Assembly: GCF_046058945.1 (NCBI RefSeq)
Contig: NZ_CP175511.1
Span: forward strand, 124,001-188,000
Direction of reading: 5' to 3'
DNA length: 64,000 nt
Source of the DNA: Brochothrix campestris
GTDB lineage: Bacteria; Bacillota; Bacilli; Lactobacillales; Listeriaceae
Numbering within the stretch: position 1 is the first letter of the stretch; each line of letters opens with the position of its first letter. A program made the position numbers and the translations under genes. Shown here piece by piece: positions 52,880 through 62,418 of the stretch. The notes under the pieces were generated by a model. It saw only the letters and a program-made list of their open reading frames with translations. It was not told the origin of the DNA and ran no database searches.

Positions 52880-54545
52880 GATTCAAAAAGAAAACGCAAT
52901 CCGTCAAGGGATTGCAGATGCAGTCATTGCAGCAGGTCTAACTGATAGCGAAAATATGCCATCAATCGTGTTAGAAACACCGAAGGATAAATCACATGGT
53001 GACTTTTCAACGAACGTGGCGATGCAGTTAACACGAATTGCTAAAAAAGCACCGCGTGTCATTGCTGAAACAGTGATTGCTAACTTAGATACAGCAGCCC
53101 TAAGCATTGAAAAAGTTGAAATTGCCGGTCCTGGTTTTATTAACTTTACACTCGATAATGCGTATTTGACAGAAGTAGTATCACAGGTGTTAACTGAAAA
53201 AGCTGCTTACGGTAACAGTACGTTTGGCAAAAAAGAACGCGTCTTAATTGAGTTTGTTTCTGCGAATCCAACAGGAGACTTGCACTTAGGACATGGGCGC
53301 GGGGCAGCAATCGGTGATTCATTGGCGAATATTATGTCTAAAGTTGGGTTTGATGTGTCGCGTGAATATTACATTAATGATGCCGGTAATCAAATTAACA
53401 ACCTCGTATTATCAGCTGAAGCACGTTACCATGAAGTGTTGAACATTGACTGGGAATTCCCAGAAGATGGTTACCGCGGTAAAGATATTTTAACGCTCGG
53501 TCAACAGTTGGCTGATAAGTACGGCGATTCACTTGTCGGTGAAGCTAAGACGGCAGAACGTCAAGCGACTTTCCGCCAAGAAGGGTTAGCGTATGAACTG
53601 GCTAAACTTAAAACCGATTTAAAAGATTTTCGTGTCAACTTTGACACTTGGTTCTCAGAACAAACATTGTATGATAACAATCAAGTGTTGCCAACACTTG
53701 ATGTGATGAAGCAAAGTGGCCGTATTTTTGAAGAGGACGGTGCAACTTGGTTCCGTTCGACTGAATTTGGTGACGACAAAGACCGTGTACTCATTAAAAC
53801 AGATGGCAGCTACACATACTTGTTCCCAGATATTGCCTATCATAAAAACAAATTTGACCGTGGCTTTGATACGTTAATTGATGTGTGGGGCGCGGATCAT
53901 CATGGTTATATTGCACGTATGAATGGTGCCATTCAAGCTTTAGGTTATAATGCGGATCAGTTCGAAGTTCAAATCATTCAATTAGTACGCTTAATGAAGG
54001 GCGACGAAATTGTGAAGATGAGTAAACGGACTGGTAAATCAGTTACAATGCGTGATTTAGTGGAGATGGTTGGTCTTGATGCCGCTCGTTTTTACTTTGC
54101 GATGCGTTCAAGTGACACTCACCTTGACTTCGATTTAGAATTAGCAACTTCACAATCAAGTGAAAACCCTGTGTTTTATGTGCAATACGCGCATGCTCGG
54201 ATTTGTCGGATGTTAGCGTCAGCGGTTGAAAAAGGAATTGCAGGCGGATACGAAGGCTATGATGCTTCATTATTAACGAATGAGAGTGAATTGGCAGTCT
54301 TGAAAATGTTAGGCGATTATCAAAGTGTATTAGAAGAAGCCGCTAAAAAACCTGCACCACAGCGTATTACGCGCTACTTACATGATTTAGCAAGCACCTT
54401 CCACCGTTTTTATAATAATTCACATGTGATTGATAGTGCCGACATTGCACAATCAAAAGCACGTTTAGCACTTTGTGACGCGGTTCGCATCACGTTAAAC
54501 AATGCATTATCATTGATTGGGGTTTCTGCACCTGAAAAAATGTAA
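52869..54545 (+). CDS. argS: Arginyl-tRNA synthetase
   Basis: Class I synthetase, 558 residues. The Arg-tRNA-synt N domain is at residues 1-90, the HIGH-like motif NPTGDLHLGHGRGAA near 130, KMSKRTG near residue 383, and a DALR anticodon-binding domain at the C-terminus. The ATG at 52869 follows GAGGAGG and lies within the end of the DUF1934 gene. Confidence 0.97.
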   Translation: MSIKIQKENAIRQGIADAVIAAGLTDSENMPSIVLETPKDKSHGDFSTNVAMQLTRIAKKAPRVIAETVIANLDTAALSIEKVEIAGPGFINFTLDNAYLTEVVSQVLTEKAAYGNSTFGKKERVLIEFVSANPTGDLHLGHGRGAAIGDSLANIMSKVGFDVSREYYINDAGNQINNLVLSAEARYHEVLNIDWEFPEDGYRGKDILTLGQQLADKYGDSLVGEAKTAERQATFRQEGLAYELAKLKTDLKDFRVNFDTWFSEQTLYDNNQVLPTLDVMKQSGRIFEEDGATWFRSTEFGDDKDRVLIKTDGSYTYLFPDIAYHKNKFDRGFDTLIDVWGADHHGYIARMNGAIQALGYNADQFEVQIIQLVRLMKGDEIVKMSKRTGKSVTMRDLVEMVGLDAARFYFAMRSSDTHLDFDLELATSQSSENPVFYVQYAHARICRMLASAVEKGIAGGYEGYDASLLTNESELAVLKMLGDYQSVLEEAAKKPAPQRITRYLHDLASTFHRFYNNSHVIDSADIAQSKARLALCDAVRITLNNALSLIGVSAPEKM

Positions 54546-54559
54546 TTGAGGTGATTAGG

Positions 54560-54706
54560 GTGAAAAAAGGCATCGTTTGGCTCGGTTTATTTATTACATT
54601 TAGCATTGCACTCTATTTTGTGTATGACAAAATGTTAGGATCAATACCTTTAATGCTACTCAGTGCCTTACTGTTTGTTTTGAGTTGGGAATTGTTGAAA
54701 AAATAG
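54560..54706 (+). CDS. Small two-helix membrane protein (48 aa)
   Basis: GTG start behind GAGGTGATTA. The 48 residues form two hydrophobic helices (IVWLGLFITFSIALYFVY and LMLLSALLFVLSWELL) with basic ends (VKKG, LKK). It is translated in line with argS, 14 nt after its stop. I recognise no family. Its size and position, and the proper RBS, support a real gene. Confidence 0.65.
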   Translation: MKKGIVWLGLFITFSIALYFVYDKMLGSIPLMLLSALLFVLSWELLKK

Positions 54707-54843
54707 TGAAACTATAGTAGAATTGAATATATATTGTATAAAATAGACAAACTATGGTTTTTGCCCTAAAAATATCTCTCATAAACAGATATAACGTAGG
54801 TATAAAACAGTGATGGATGTAAATTTGAAAGGACGTGTCGATT

Positions 54844-55350
54844 TTGATCTTGAATCATTTGACTGACGAACAACGCAATGAAATGGCAATGATTGAGCTT
54901 GCTTTCCATATTTTGGATGAGAAAAAAGAAGTTATGCCGTTTAAAGAACTCGTTGCGGTAATGAAAGAATTTAAAGGTTTCAGCGATGCTGAATTGGAAG
55001 AACGCTTAGTGCAATTCTACACAGACTTAAACACAGCGGGCACGTTTATCTCATTAGGTCATAACACTTGGGGCTTACGTGATTGGTACCCACTTGATGC
55101 GATTGATGAAGAAGTACAAGAGTTAGCGAAGCCTAAAAAACGTCGTAAAAAAGCAGCAACGGCTGAAGCTGAGGTTGAAATCGAAGAAGAAGAAGATTTC
55201 GAAGAGAAAGAACCAGAACTCGGTGAAGAACCACTTGTTTTATCTGATAAAAATGCGGATGATGACGATATCGATGGCGATTTAAAAGATCATTTGCCAG
55301 ACGGCATTGAAGGCGATTTAACAATCGTCGACGACAAAGAAGAAATTTAG
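54844..55350 (+). CDS. rpoE: DNA-directed RNA polymerase subunit delta
   Basis: Gram-positive RNA polymerase accessory subunit that promotes recycling and displaces nonspecific nucleic acid. N-terminal HARE-HTH domain (residues 1-85, with VQFYTDLNTAGTFISLG and TWGLRDWYPLD), a basic patch KPKKRRKKAA, then an acidic disordered tail rich in Asp/Glu. TTG 54844 is 10 nt from AAAGGA. The GTG at 54835 is only 1 nt away and is unlikely. Confidence 0.93.
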   Translation: MILNHLTDEQRNEMAMIELAFHILDEKKEVMPFKELVAVMKEFKGFSDAELEERLVQFYTDLNTAGTFISLGHNTWGLRDWYPLDAIDEEVQELAKPKKRRKKAATAEAEVEIEEEEDFEEKEPELGEEPLVLSDKNADDDDIDGDLKDHLPDGIEGDLTIVDDKEEI

Positions 55351-55363
55351 TCGATGTTATCGC

Positions 55364-55402
55364 TTGACCTTTTTATGGTTATTCGGTAATATTCTCTATG
55401 GG
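55364..55402 (+). promoter_or_regulatory. pyrG promoter with GGGC start region
   Basis: TTGACC (55364-55369), 17-bp spacer, TAATAT (55387-55392); 8 nt later transcription would start at GGGCTCC (55400). That is the start-site context that allows CTP-sensitive reiterative G addition in pyrG of Bacillus. Confidence 0.8.
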
Positions 55403-55442
55403 CTCCTTACAGTTAATGTGAGGACAACTATACGAACGTACG

Positions 55443-55488
55443 AAAGTGCTCCCTTGCTTATTTTTGAAGCAAAGGGGCACTTTTTTTG
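55443..55488 (+). terminator. pyrG attenuator
   Basis: A 17-bp stem (AAAGTGCTCCCTTGCTT with AAGCAAAGGGGCACTTT, one mismatch) is followed by seven T residues, between the promoter and pyrG. Its 5' arm contains the C/U-rich GCUCCCUU that a poly(G) 5' extension could pair with, disrupting termination when CTP is low. Confidence 0.85.
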
Positions 55489-55549
55489 TGTTTGAGGGGT
55501 ATAGTATTTTAATAATAATCAGGAACAGTAATTAAAGGAGGAAATGCAG

Positions 55550-57148
55550 ATGACGAAATATATTTTTGTAACAGGCGGTGTCGTTTCATCGATTGGTAAA
55601 GGCATTACAGCAGCATCATTAGGACGATTGTTAAAAAATAGAGGCTTGAGTGTGACGATTCAAAAATTCGATCCATACATTAACCTTGATCCGGGTACGA
55701 TGAGTCCATATCAACATGGTGAAGTTTTTGTAACGGATGATGGGGCGGAGACGGATCTTGATTTGGGGCATTATGAACGGTTTATCGATATTAATCTGAA
55801 TCAAAACAGTAACGTTACAACTGGCCGGATTTACTCAGAAGTATTGAAAAAAGAACGTCGTGGTGATTATTTAGGTGGAACAGTGCAAGTTATTCCCCAC
55901 ATTACGAATGAGATTAAAGCGCGCGTTTACCGTGCGAGTCGTTTAACGAAGGCAGATATTGTTATTACTGAAATTGGTGGGACTGTCGGTGATATCGAGT
56001 CGTTACCGTTTATCGAAGCGATTCGTCAAATTAAGACGGAGGTCGGGGCGGAAAACATCCTCTACTTACATACGACATTGATTCCTTACATTAAGGCGGC
56101 CGGTGAAATGAAAACGAAACCGACACAACATAGTGTAAAAGAGTTGCGTAGTTTAGGGATTCAACCAAATGTGATTGTGGTTCGTGCCGAACAACCGATT
56201 ACGGAAGGAATGCGCGAGAAAATTGCGATGTTCTGTGACATCAAAAAAGAAGAGGTTATTGAATGTATCGATGCGCCAACGCTCTATGAAATTCCGTTAG
56301 CTTTACAACAACAAAAGTTAGATGATATCGTCTGTGAAAAATTAGCGATTACTGCACCGCCGGCAGACATGACTGATTGGGAAGCGTTAGCGCATAAAGT
56401 GAGACATTTAACCAAAGAGGTAAATATTGCCCTAGTTGGAAAATATGTTAGCCTCCAAGACGCCTACTTATCAGTGGCTGAAGCGATGCGTCATGCGGGC
56501 TATGCTCTTGATGCTAAAATTAACATTGACTGGGTACAAGCTGAGGACATTACCGCTGAAAATGTCGCTGCTAAGCTTGGCCACGCTGATGGTATTTTAG
56601 TGCCGGGTGGTTTTGGTGACCGTGGCATCGAAGGGAAAATTACAACGATTCAATATGCACGTGAACACAATATTCCGTTCTTTGGTATTTGCCTAGGAAT
56701 GCAACTTGCTACGATTGAATATGCCCGACATGTTGTCGGGTTAGAGGGTGCAAATTCAGCTGAAATTGATGAAACAACACCGCATCCAATCATTGCCTTA
56801 TTGCCTGATCAAACTGAAGGAGCCGATTTAGGTGGGACACTGCGTTTAGGTCTCTATCCATCAGTCTTGACACCTGGTACAAAAACAGCAGCTGCATATG
56901 GCGATGTAACCGAAGTGCAAGAACGTCACCGTCATCGTTATGAATTTAATAATGCGTACCGTGCCCAACTTGAAGCAGCGGGGATGATTTTCTCAGGTGT
57001 ATCGCCTGACGGACGTTTAGTTGAAATTGTTGAACTCAAAGACCATAAATGGTTTGTGGCGGCTCAATTCCATCCGGAATTTATTTCACGACCAAACCGT
57101 CCGCAACCATTGTTTGCGAGCTTTATTGCGGCAGCCTTAGCACGTTAA
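55550..57148 (+). CDS. pyrG: CTP synthase
   Basis: Converts UTP to CTP with glutamine. 532 residues: the N-terminal synthetase domain begins MTKYIFVTGGVVSSIGKG; the C-terminal glutamine amidotransferase has the nucleophile Cys in FFGICLGMQLA and the His-Glu pair in FHPEF. ATG 55550 is 8 nt after AAAGGAGG; the ATG at 55544 is too close. Confidence 0.97.
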   Translation: MTKYIFVTGGVVSSIGKGITAASLGRLLKNRGLSVTIQKFDPYINLDPGTMSPYQHGEVFVTDDGAETDLDLGHYERFIDINLNQNSNVTTGRIYSEVLKKERRGDYLGGTVQVIPHITNEIKARVYRASRLTKADIVITEIGGTVGDIESLPFIEAIRQIKTEVGAENILYLHTTLIPYIKAAGEMKTKPTQHSVKELRSLGIQPNVIVVRAEQPITEGMREKIAMFCDIKKEEVIECIDAPTLYEIPLALQQQKLDDIVCEKLAITAPPADMTDWEALAHKVRHLTKEVNIALVGKYVSLQDAYLSVAEAMRHAGYALDAKINIDWVQAEDITAENVAAKLGHADGILVPGGFGDRGIEGKITTIQYAREHNIPFFGICLGMQLATIEYARHVVGLEGANSAEIDETTPHPIIALLPDQTEGADLGGTLRLGLYPSVLTPGTKTAAAYGDVTEVQERHRHRYEFNNAYRAQLEAAGMIFSGVSPDGRLVEIVELKDHKWFVAAQFHPEFISRPNRPQPLFASFIAAALAR

Positions 57149-57428
57149 GCTTCGTGCTGGTAACTGGGGATGGTTCGACTGTTTTTTTACATCTTGCAGT
57201 TGAAGGCGCTTGGAGTAGTATGAGAGGAAAAAGCTGTATAATTCGACTTTTTATAGGAGATGGTCAGACTGAAGCGTAATATGGTTCTAGCCTCTAGTCG
57301 CATCAGTTAACAGCACGTGAATTTCAAGCGCTTTGTTAGCGATGGAAAATAAGCACTCGCGTACAGATAATACTCGATTCCGAGAATGCACGCATTGATG
57401 GCCTGTAACAGCATTTCTATTCAGTCTC
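57149..57428. repeat. Noncoding spacer with dispersed repeat sequences
   Basis: No supported gene. A block near 57328-57360 (GAATTTCAAGC then GCGATGGAAAATA) resembles the first unit of the 51.7-kb array (AATTTCAAGC, GCGACGGAAAATA). 57406-57427 matches 44546-44567 at 21 of 22 positions. These look like members of one intergenic repeat family. Confidence 0.55.
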
Positions 57429-57466
57429 AAAGTGATAATCGCCATTGGCGCTTATCACTTTTTTTA
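57429..57466 (+). terminator. Terminator upstream of murA
   Basis: AAAGTGATAA...TTATCACTTT with inner CGCC/GGCG stem, followed by T residues. Confidence 0.9.
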
Positions 57467-57610
57467 CAGTAGCTGTTTGGAAGGGACTAACTGATAGAAT
57501 CAAAATACAAAAGCAGTGGGTAATGGTATACTTATAAAAGAATAGTATAGTGATACGTTTTAGTTTTTTGCCCAGCAGTAGCTAAATTTGCAAGTCGAAA
57601 AGGAGACGCT

Positions 57611-58876
57611 ATGACTAAGGATGTATTTTCAATTCGCGGAGGTATTCCGCTTAAAGGTCAACTGACCATCGATGGTTCAAAAAACAGTGCGGTGGCTTTA
57701 ATTCCGGCATTGATTTTAGGCGATGAGCCTGTCGTTTTAAAAGATGTGCCAAATATCGCTGATACAAAAACGTTATTTGCGATTTTAAGAGAACTCGGGG
57801 GTATCGTTACACAGTTGTCTGCGGGTGTTTTTGAGATTGACCCGCGCCCAATGGTCGCGATGCCTTTGCCTGAAGGGAATGTCAAGAAACTACGTGCTTC
57901 TTATTATTTAATGGGGGCGATGCTTGGTCGTTTTCATGAGGCGGTTGTCGGTTTGCCGGGGGGGTGTTATTTAGGGCCGCGCCCGATTGATCAACACGTT
58001 AAAGGGTTTGAAGCGCTCGGGGCGAGGGTCACAAACGAGCAAGGCGCCATTTATTTGCGAGCGGAACATCTAGAAGGTGCTCGTATCTATTTGGATACAG
58101 CAAGCGTTGGGGCAACGATTAACTTAATGCTAGCAGCTGTTAAGGCGGATGGTCAAACTGTGATTGAGAATGCTGCGATGGAACCGGAAATTGTTGATGT
58201 GGCCTCGTTGTTGAACCAGATGGGTGGACGCATTATTGGTGCGGGAACAAATCGTATTCGGATTATCGGAGTTCCCCGTCTCCATGGGTGCGAACATACT
58301 GTTATTCCCGATCGGATTGAAGCGGGTACTTATTTAATCATGGCTGCCGCAACGAATGGTGACGTCCGTCTTAACAATGTGATTGCAGAACATCTTGAGC
58401 CGGTGGTTGCAAAACTACGCGAAAGTGGTGTGCAGATTGAACGAGGCGAAGATTTCATTAGCGTTCATCCGCGAAAAGCTCCGTTAAAGGCGGTAGATAT
58501 TCAAGCGATGGCTTATCCCGGTTTTCCGACGGATTTGCAACAACCCTTTTTAACTTTGCTAACACAGGTAGAAGGTACTGCGTTAGTGACCGATACGATT
58601 TATTCGGCCCGTTTTAAACAGGTTGATGAATTGAAACGGATGGGTGCGGTTATTAATGTGGAAGGTCGAACTGCGATTGTTCGCAGTTCGCAACGACTTT
58701 CAGGTGCCATTGTGACGGCATCTGATTTAAGAGCTGGTGCAGCGCTTGTAACAGCCGGATTGATGGCTGATGGTGTTACAGTAGTACAAGAAATTGCTCA
58801 TATTGAACGAGGGTATGCACATATTGTTGAAAAATTGAGTGGTTTGGGTGCCGACATTGAGCGGATACCTTTTTGA
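57611..58876 (+). CDS. murA: UDP-GlcNAc 1-carboxyvinyltransferase (MurA2/MurZ type)
   Basis: First committed step of peptidoglycan synthesis; target of fosfomycin. 421 residues. Lys24 in DGSKNSAV and the reactive Cys119 in LPGGCYLGPRPID are present, so fosfomycin sensitivity of this copy is expected. The location before rho and rpmE is typical of the second Firmicutes paralogue. RBS AAAAGGAG. Confidence 0.95.
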   Translation: MTKDVFSIRGGIPLKGQLTIDGSKNSAVALIPALILGDEPVVLKDVPNIADTKTLFAILRELGGIVTQLSAGVFEIDPRPMVAMPLPEGNVKKLRASYYLMGAMLGRFHEAVVGLPGGCYLGPRPIDQHVKGFEALGARVTNEQGAIYLRAEHLEGARIYLDTASVGATINLMLAAVKADGQTVIENAAMEPEIVDVASLLNQMGGRIIGAGTNRIRIIGVPRLHGCEHTVIPDRIEAGTYLIMAAATNGDVRLNNVIAEHLEPVVAKLRESGVQIERGEDFISVHPRKAPLKAVDIQAMAYPGFPTDLQQPFLTLLTQVEGTALVTDTIYSARFKQVDELKRMGAVINVEGRTAIVRSSQRLSGAIVTASDLRAGAALVTAGLMADGVTVVQEIAHIERGYAHIVEKLSGLGADIERIPF

Positions 58877-58901
58877 AAATACTTATAAAGGTGTGAATTG
58901 A

Positions 58902-60161
58902 ATGGCAGAGATGTCAATGAGTCAATTAGAACGACAAACGGTGAAGGAATTATATACATTGGCAAAGTCATTTGGCTTATCGAATGTTAGTAAGTTATCG
59001 AAACGTGAACTTATTTTAGAAATCATCAAAGTGAATGTTGAAAATGATGGCTTTGCCTTTATGGACGGTGTGTTAGACATTATTCCGAATGAAGGCTTTG
59101 GTTTTTTACGACCGATTAACTACGCGTCGAGTGCAGCGGATATTTATATTTCGGCCTCGCAAATAAGACGTTTTGAATTACGTAATGGTGATAAGGTTCA
59201 AGGGAAGGTCAGACCGCCGAAAGAATCGGAACGGTATGCAGGTTTACTTAAGGTTGTTGCCGTTAATGGTGAAAATCCTGACGAAGCGAAGAAACGACTG
59301 CATTTCCCAGTGTTGAAGGCGCTCTATCCCGACAAACACATGGTGCTTGAATCTGACCCAGGTGCAGTGTCGGCGCGAATGATTGATATGGTTGCTCCGA
59401 TTGGCTTTGGGCAACGCGGCTTGATTGTCGCCCAACCAAAGGCAGGGAAAACGATGATGCTGAAGGCAATTGCAAATGCTATTAGTGTGAATCATCCGCA
59501 AGCCGAGTTAATCATGCTTTTAATTGATGAACGCCCCGAAGAAGTGACTGACATTGAACGGTCGGTTAATGCGGAAGTGGTGAGCTCGACTTTTGACGAA
59601 TTGCCCGAAAATCACGTGCGGATTGCTGAATTAGTACTTGAACGTGCAAAGCGTTTAGTCGAACAAAAGAAAGATGTTATTATTTTAATGGATAGCATTA
59701 CCCGACTTGCTCGGGCCTACAACTTAGTTGTTCCTCCTAGTGGTCGAACGCTATCTGGTGGGATTGATCCGGCAGCCTTTCATCGACCGAAGCGGTTCTT
59801 TGGAGCTGCGCGTAATATTGAAGAAGGTGGCAGTTTGACGATTATTGCCACTGCCTTAGTTGATACAGGTTCACGGATGGACGATATTATTTATGAGGAG
59901 TTCAAAGGAACGGGCAACATGGAACTTCATTTAGCGCGGCAATTAGCTGAACGGCGTATTTTTCCAGCGATTGATATTAAATCTTCAGGTACGAGACGTG
60001 AAGACTTATTATTACCGAAAGATAAGTTAGAACAGCTGTGGCAGTTGCGTAAGGCAATGCCGTTTCAAGGCGATAGCTTAGAATTAACGAATCGTTTTAT
60101 TACATACATAAAGAAAACGAAAACAAATGAGGCTTTTTTTGAACGAATCAACAAAAAATAG
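58902..60161 (+). CDS. rho: Transcription termination factor Rho
   Basis: Hexameric RNA helicase. 419 residues: Rho N-terminal helix bundle (MSQLERQTVKELYTLAK), the cold-shock-like RNA-binding domain (GVLDIIPNEGFGFLR), and the ATPase with Walker A QPKAGKTMML and Walker B VIILMDSITRLARAYN. Starts 25 nt after murA. Confidence 0.97.
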   Translation: MAEMSMSQLERQTVKELYTLAKSFGLSNVSKLSKRELILEIIKVNVENDGFAFMDGVLDIIPNEGFGFLRPINYASSAADIYISASQIRRFELRNGDKVQGKVRPPKESERYAGLLKVVAVNGENPDEAKKRLHFPVLKALYPDKHMVLESDPGAVSARMIDMVAPIGFGQRGLIVAQPKAGKTMMLKAIANAISVNHPQAELIMLLIDERPEEVTDIERSVNAEVVSSTFDELPENHVRIAELVLERAKRLVEQKKDVIILMDSITRLARAYNLVVPPSGRTLSGGIDPAAFHRPKRFFGAARNIEEGGSLTIIATALVDTGSRMDDIIYEEFKGTGNMELHLARQLAERRIFPAIDIKSSGTRREDLLLPKDKLEQLWQLRKAMPFQGDSLELTNRFITYIKKTKTNEAFFERINKK

Positions 60162-60307
60162 CGAGGGTTCATCTTTGTTGATATGATTGTAGAAGTGAAA
60201 CGTTTATTTGCAAATTTGACGTGCGCATAGTATAATCATATTATGTGCCAATTGGCCGTAAAATAACTCTGTTTCAGATGATTCAGGGCAAAGGAGTGAA
60301 AACAATC

Positions 60308-60553
60308 ATGAAAAAAGGTATCCACCCAGCTTATAATAAAGTAGTATTTATGGATTCATCGACGGACTTCAAATTTTTAACTGGTTCTACTCGTACTTCA
60401 GATGAAACAATCGTATGGGAAGATGGTAACGAATACCCAGTAATTCGTGTTGAGATCAGTTCTGATTCTCACCCGTTCTACACAGGTAAACAAAAACATG
60501 CTGCTGCTGACGGACGTGTTGATCGATTCAACAAAAAATACGGCATCAAATAA
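60308..60553 (+). CDS. rpmE2: 50S ribosomal protein L31 type B
   Basis: 81 residues, MKKGIHPAYNKVVFMD at the start. It lacks the CxxC zinc ligands, which defines the zinc-independent type B form. ATG 60308 follows AAAGGAG; upstream in-frame codons to 60245 lack an RBS. The type B form is often induced by zinc limitation when a zinc-binding paralogue exists, but no Zur box was recognised here. Confidence 0.95.
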   Translation: MKKGIHPAYNKVVFMDSSTDFKFLTGSTRTSDETIVWEDGNEYPVIRVEISSDSHPFYTGKQKHAAADGRVDRFNKKYGIK

Positions 60554-60598
60554 TTATCGTCTAAGTGATGATAAGGGCTTCTTGCATATAGCCTAATT

Positions 60599-60648
60599 AA
60601 GAACACCTCTTATGAAGGGAGCTACCTACATAAGGGGTGTTCTTTGTT
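60599..60648 (+). terminator. Terminator after rpmE2
   Basis: AAGAACACCTCTTATG pairs with CATAAGGGGTGTTCTT over 16 positions, followed by a T run. Confidence 0.9.
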
Positions 60649-60754
60649 TAGTTTAGTGGGGGAGCCAACAGTGCGTGATGAATAAGGGGTAGTTATCCGT
60701 TGCTATAGCTTGTATAATAAAGAACGAGAATAGATGACGTAAGGGGTCGAGAAG

Positions 60755-61348
60755 ATGGCGCAATTATTTTTCAGATACGGTGCAATGAACAGTGGTAAAA
60801 CAATTGAAATTTTGAAAGTGGCTCATAACTATGAAGAACAACATAAAAGAGTGTTGATTTTAACGTCGAGCGTGGATGATCGCGATGGAGTTGGTTACGT
60901 GTCGAGTCGTATTGGGATGAAACGTGAAGCGATAGCTGTGGGTGAAACGACCAATATTTATGACATTGTTAGCGCATTGGGTGAAAAAATATACTGTGTG
61001 CTTTTTGATGAAGCGCAATTCGTTACGAAACAACATGTCGAACAAATGGCACGCGTCGTCGATGAATTGAAAATTCCGGTCATGTGTTTCGGGCTGAAAA
61101 ATGATTCGCGCAATGAATTATTTGAAGGCTCAAAATACTTGCTGGTTTACGCTGATAAAATCGAAGAAATTAAAACGATTTGTTGGTTTTGTGAAAAGAA
61201 AGCGATTATGAACTTACGTATCAGCGCCGATGGCCAACCGAATTACGGTGGCGAACAAATACACATTGCGGGTAATGAAAGTTATTATCCGGTGTGTCGA
61301 CACTGTTACAAGTGTCCACCAATTGATAAAGAAGGAGCGATTAGCTAA
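60755..61348 (+). CDS. tdk: Thymidine kinase
   Basis: Salvage enzyme phosphorylating thymidine with ATP. 197 residues. P-loop GAMNSGKT (9-16), DEAQF motif near residue 88, and zinc-binding CWFC...CRHCYKC at the C-terminus. The stop overlaps the prfA start (TAATG), the usual tdk-prfA-prmC operon. Confidence 0.96.
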   Translation: MAQLFFRYGAMNSGKTIEILKVAHNYEEQHKRVLILTSSVDDRDGVGYVSSRIGMKREAIAVGETTNIYDIVSALGEKIYCVLFDEAQFVTKQHVEQMARVVDELKIPVMCFGLKNDSRNELFEGSKYLLVYADKIEEIKTICWFCEKKAIMNLRISADGQPNYGGEQIHIAGNESYYPVCRHCYKCPPIDKEGAIS

Positions 61349-62418
61349 TGTACGATCGATTACAGATGGTAGAAGACCGTTATGAAGAATTGAATGAATT
61401 ATTAAGTGATCCAGCCGTAACGAGCGATTCAAATAAATTACGTGATTATTCAAAAGAACAGGCATCACATGCCGAAACGGTACGTGTTTATCGCCGTTAT
61501 AAAGAAGTGCAAGAACAATTAGCGGGTGCGAAAGACATGTTTAATGAAAAATTAGACGATGAAATGCGAGAGCTTGTGAAAATGGAAGTGGCTGAACTGG
61601 TTGAAGAAAATACCGAGCTAGAGCAAGCGCTCAAAATTCTCTTGTTACCAAAAGATCCAAATGATGATAAAAACGTTATTATTGAAATTCGCGGCGCAGC
61701 AGGTGGGGATGAAGCTGCTTTATTTGCAGGTGATCTTTTTAATATGTACGCGCGTTATGTAGAGAGCAACGGTTGGAAAATTGAAATCTTAGATTCAAAC
61801 GAAACTGGTGTCGGTGGCTACAAAGAAGTATCTGCAATGATTACTGGGCAAGGGGCATACTCGCGTTTGAAATACGAGAACGGTGCGCACCGTGTACAAC
61901 GTGTGCCTGAAACCGAATCTGGTGGTCGGATTCATACGTCGACAGCAACAGTAGCTGTGATGCCTGAAGCGGAAGAAGTCGATATTCAAATCGCTGATAA
62001 TGATGTACGGATTGATATTTATCATGCAAGTGGTGCGGGTGGTCAGCATGTTAATAAAACAGCTTCGGCTGTTCGGTTAACGCACCTTCCGACGGGGATT
62101 GCTGTTGCGATGCAAGATGAACGGTCGCAATTGAAGAACCGTGAAAAAGCCTTTAAAGTATTACGGGCCCGTGTGTACGATAAGATTTCTTCTGAAATTC
62201 AAAGTGAAATTGATGAAACACGTAAGTCAGCGGTAGGGACAGGCGATCGTTCAGAACGGATTCGTACATATAACTTCCCGCAAAACCGTGTAACAGATCA
62301 CCGGATCGGATTAACGATTCAAAAATTAGATCAAATTTTAACAGGTAAAATTGATGAGTTCATCGATGCGTTAATTTTAGAAGATCAAACGAGTAAACTT
62401 GAAAGCTTAATGAAATAA
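61348..62418 (+). CDS. prfA: Peptide chain release factor 1
   Basis: Recognises UAA and UAG. 356 residues. The catalytic GGQ is at residues 231-233 (GAGGQHVNKTAS), and the codon-reading PxT tripeptide is in VPETESGGR. Stop and prmC start overlap by one base, so RF1 and its methylase are translationally coupled. Confidence 0.97.
   Translation: MYDRLQMVEDRYEELNELLSDPAVTSDSNKLRDYSKEQASHAETVRVYRRYKEVQEQLAGAKDMFNEKLDDEMRELVKMEVAELVEENTELEQALKILLLPKDPNDDKNVIIEIRGAAGGDEAALFAGDLFNMYARYVESNGWKIEILDSNETGVGGYKEVSAMITGQGAYSRLKYENGAHRVQRVPETESGGRIHTSTATVAVMPEAEEVDIQIADNDVRIDIYHASGAGGQHVNKTASAVRLTHLPTGIAVAMQDERSQLKNREKAFKVLRARVYDKISSEIQSEIDETRKSAVGTGDRSERIRTYNFPQNRVTDHRIGLTIQKLDQILTGKIDEFIDALILEDQTSKLESLMK

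Noticed and set aside
57049..57279. 76-codon frame overlapping the end of pyrG
   Set aside because: Most of it is an alternative frame of pyrG and the rest is noncoding spacer; there is no RBS.
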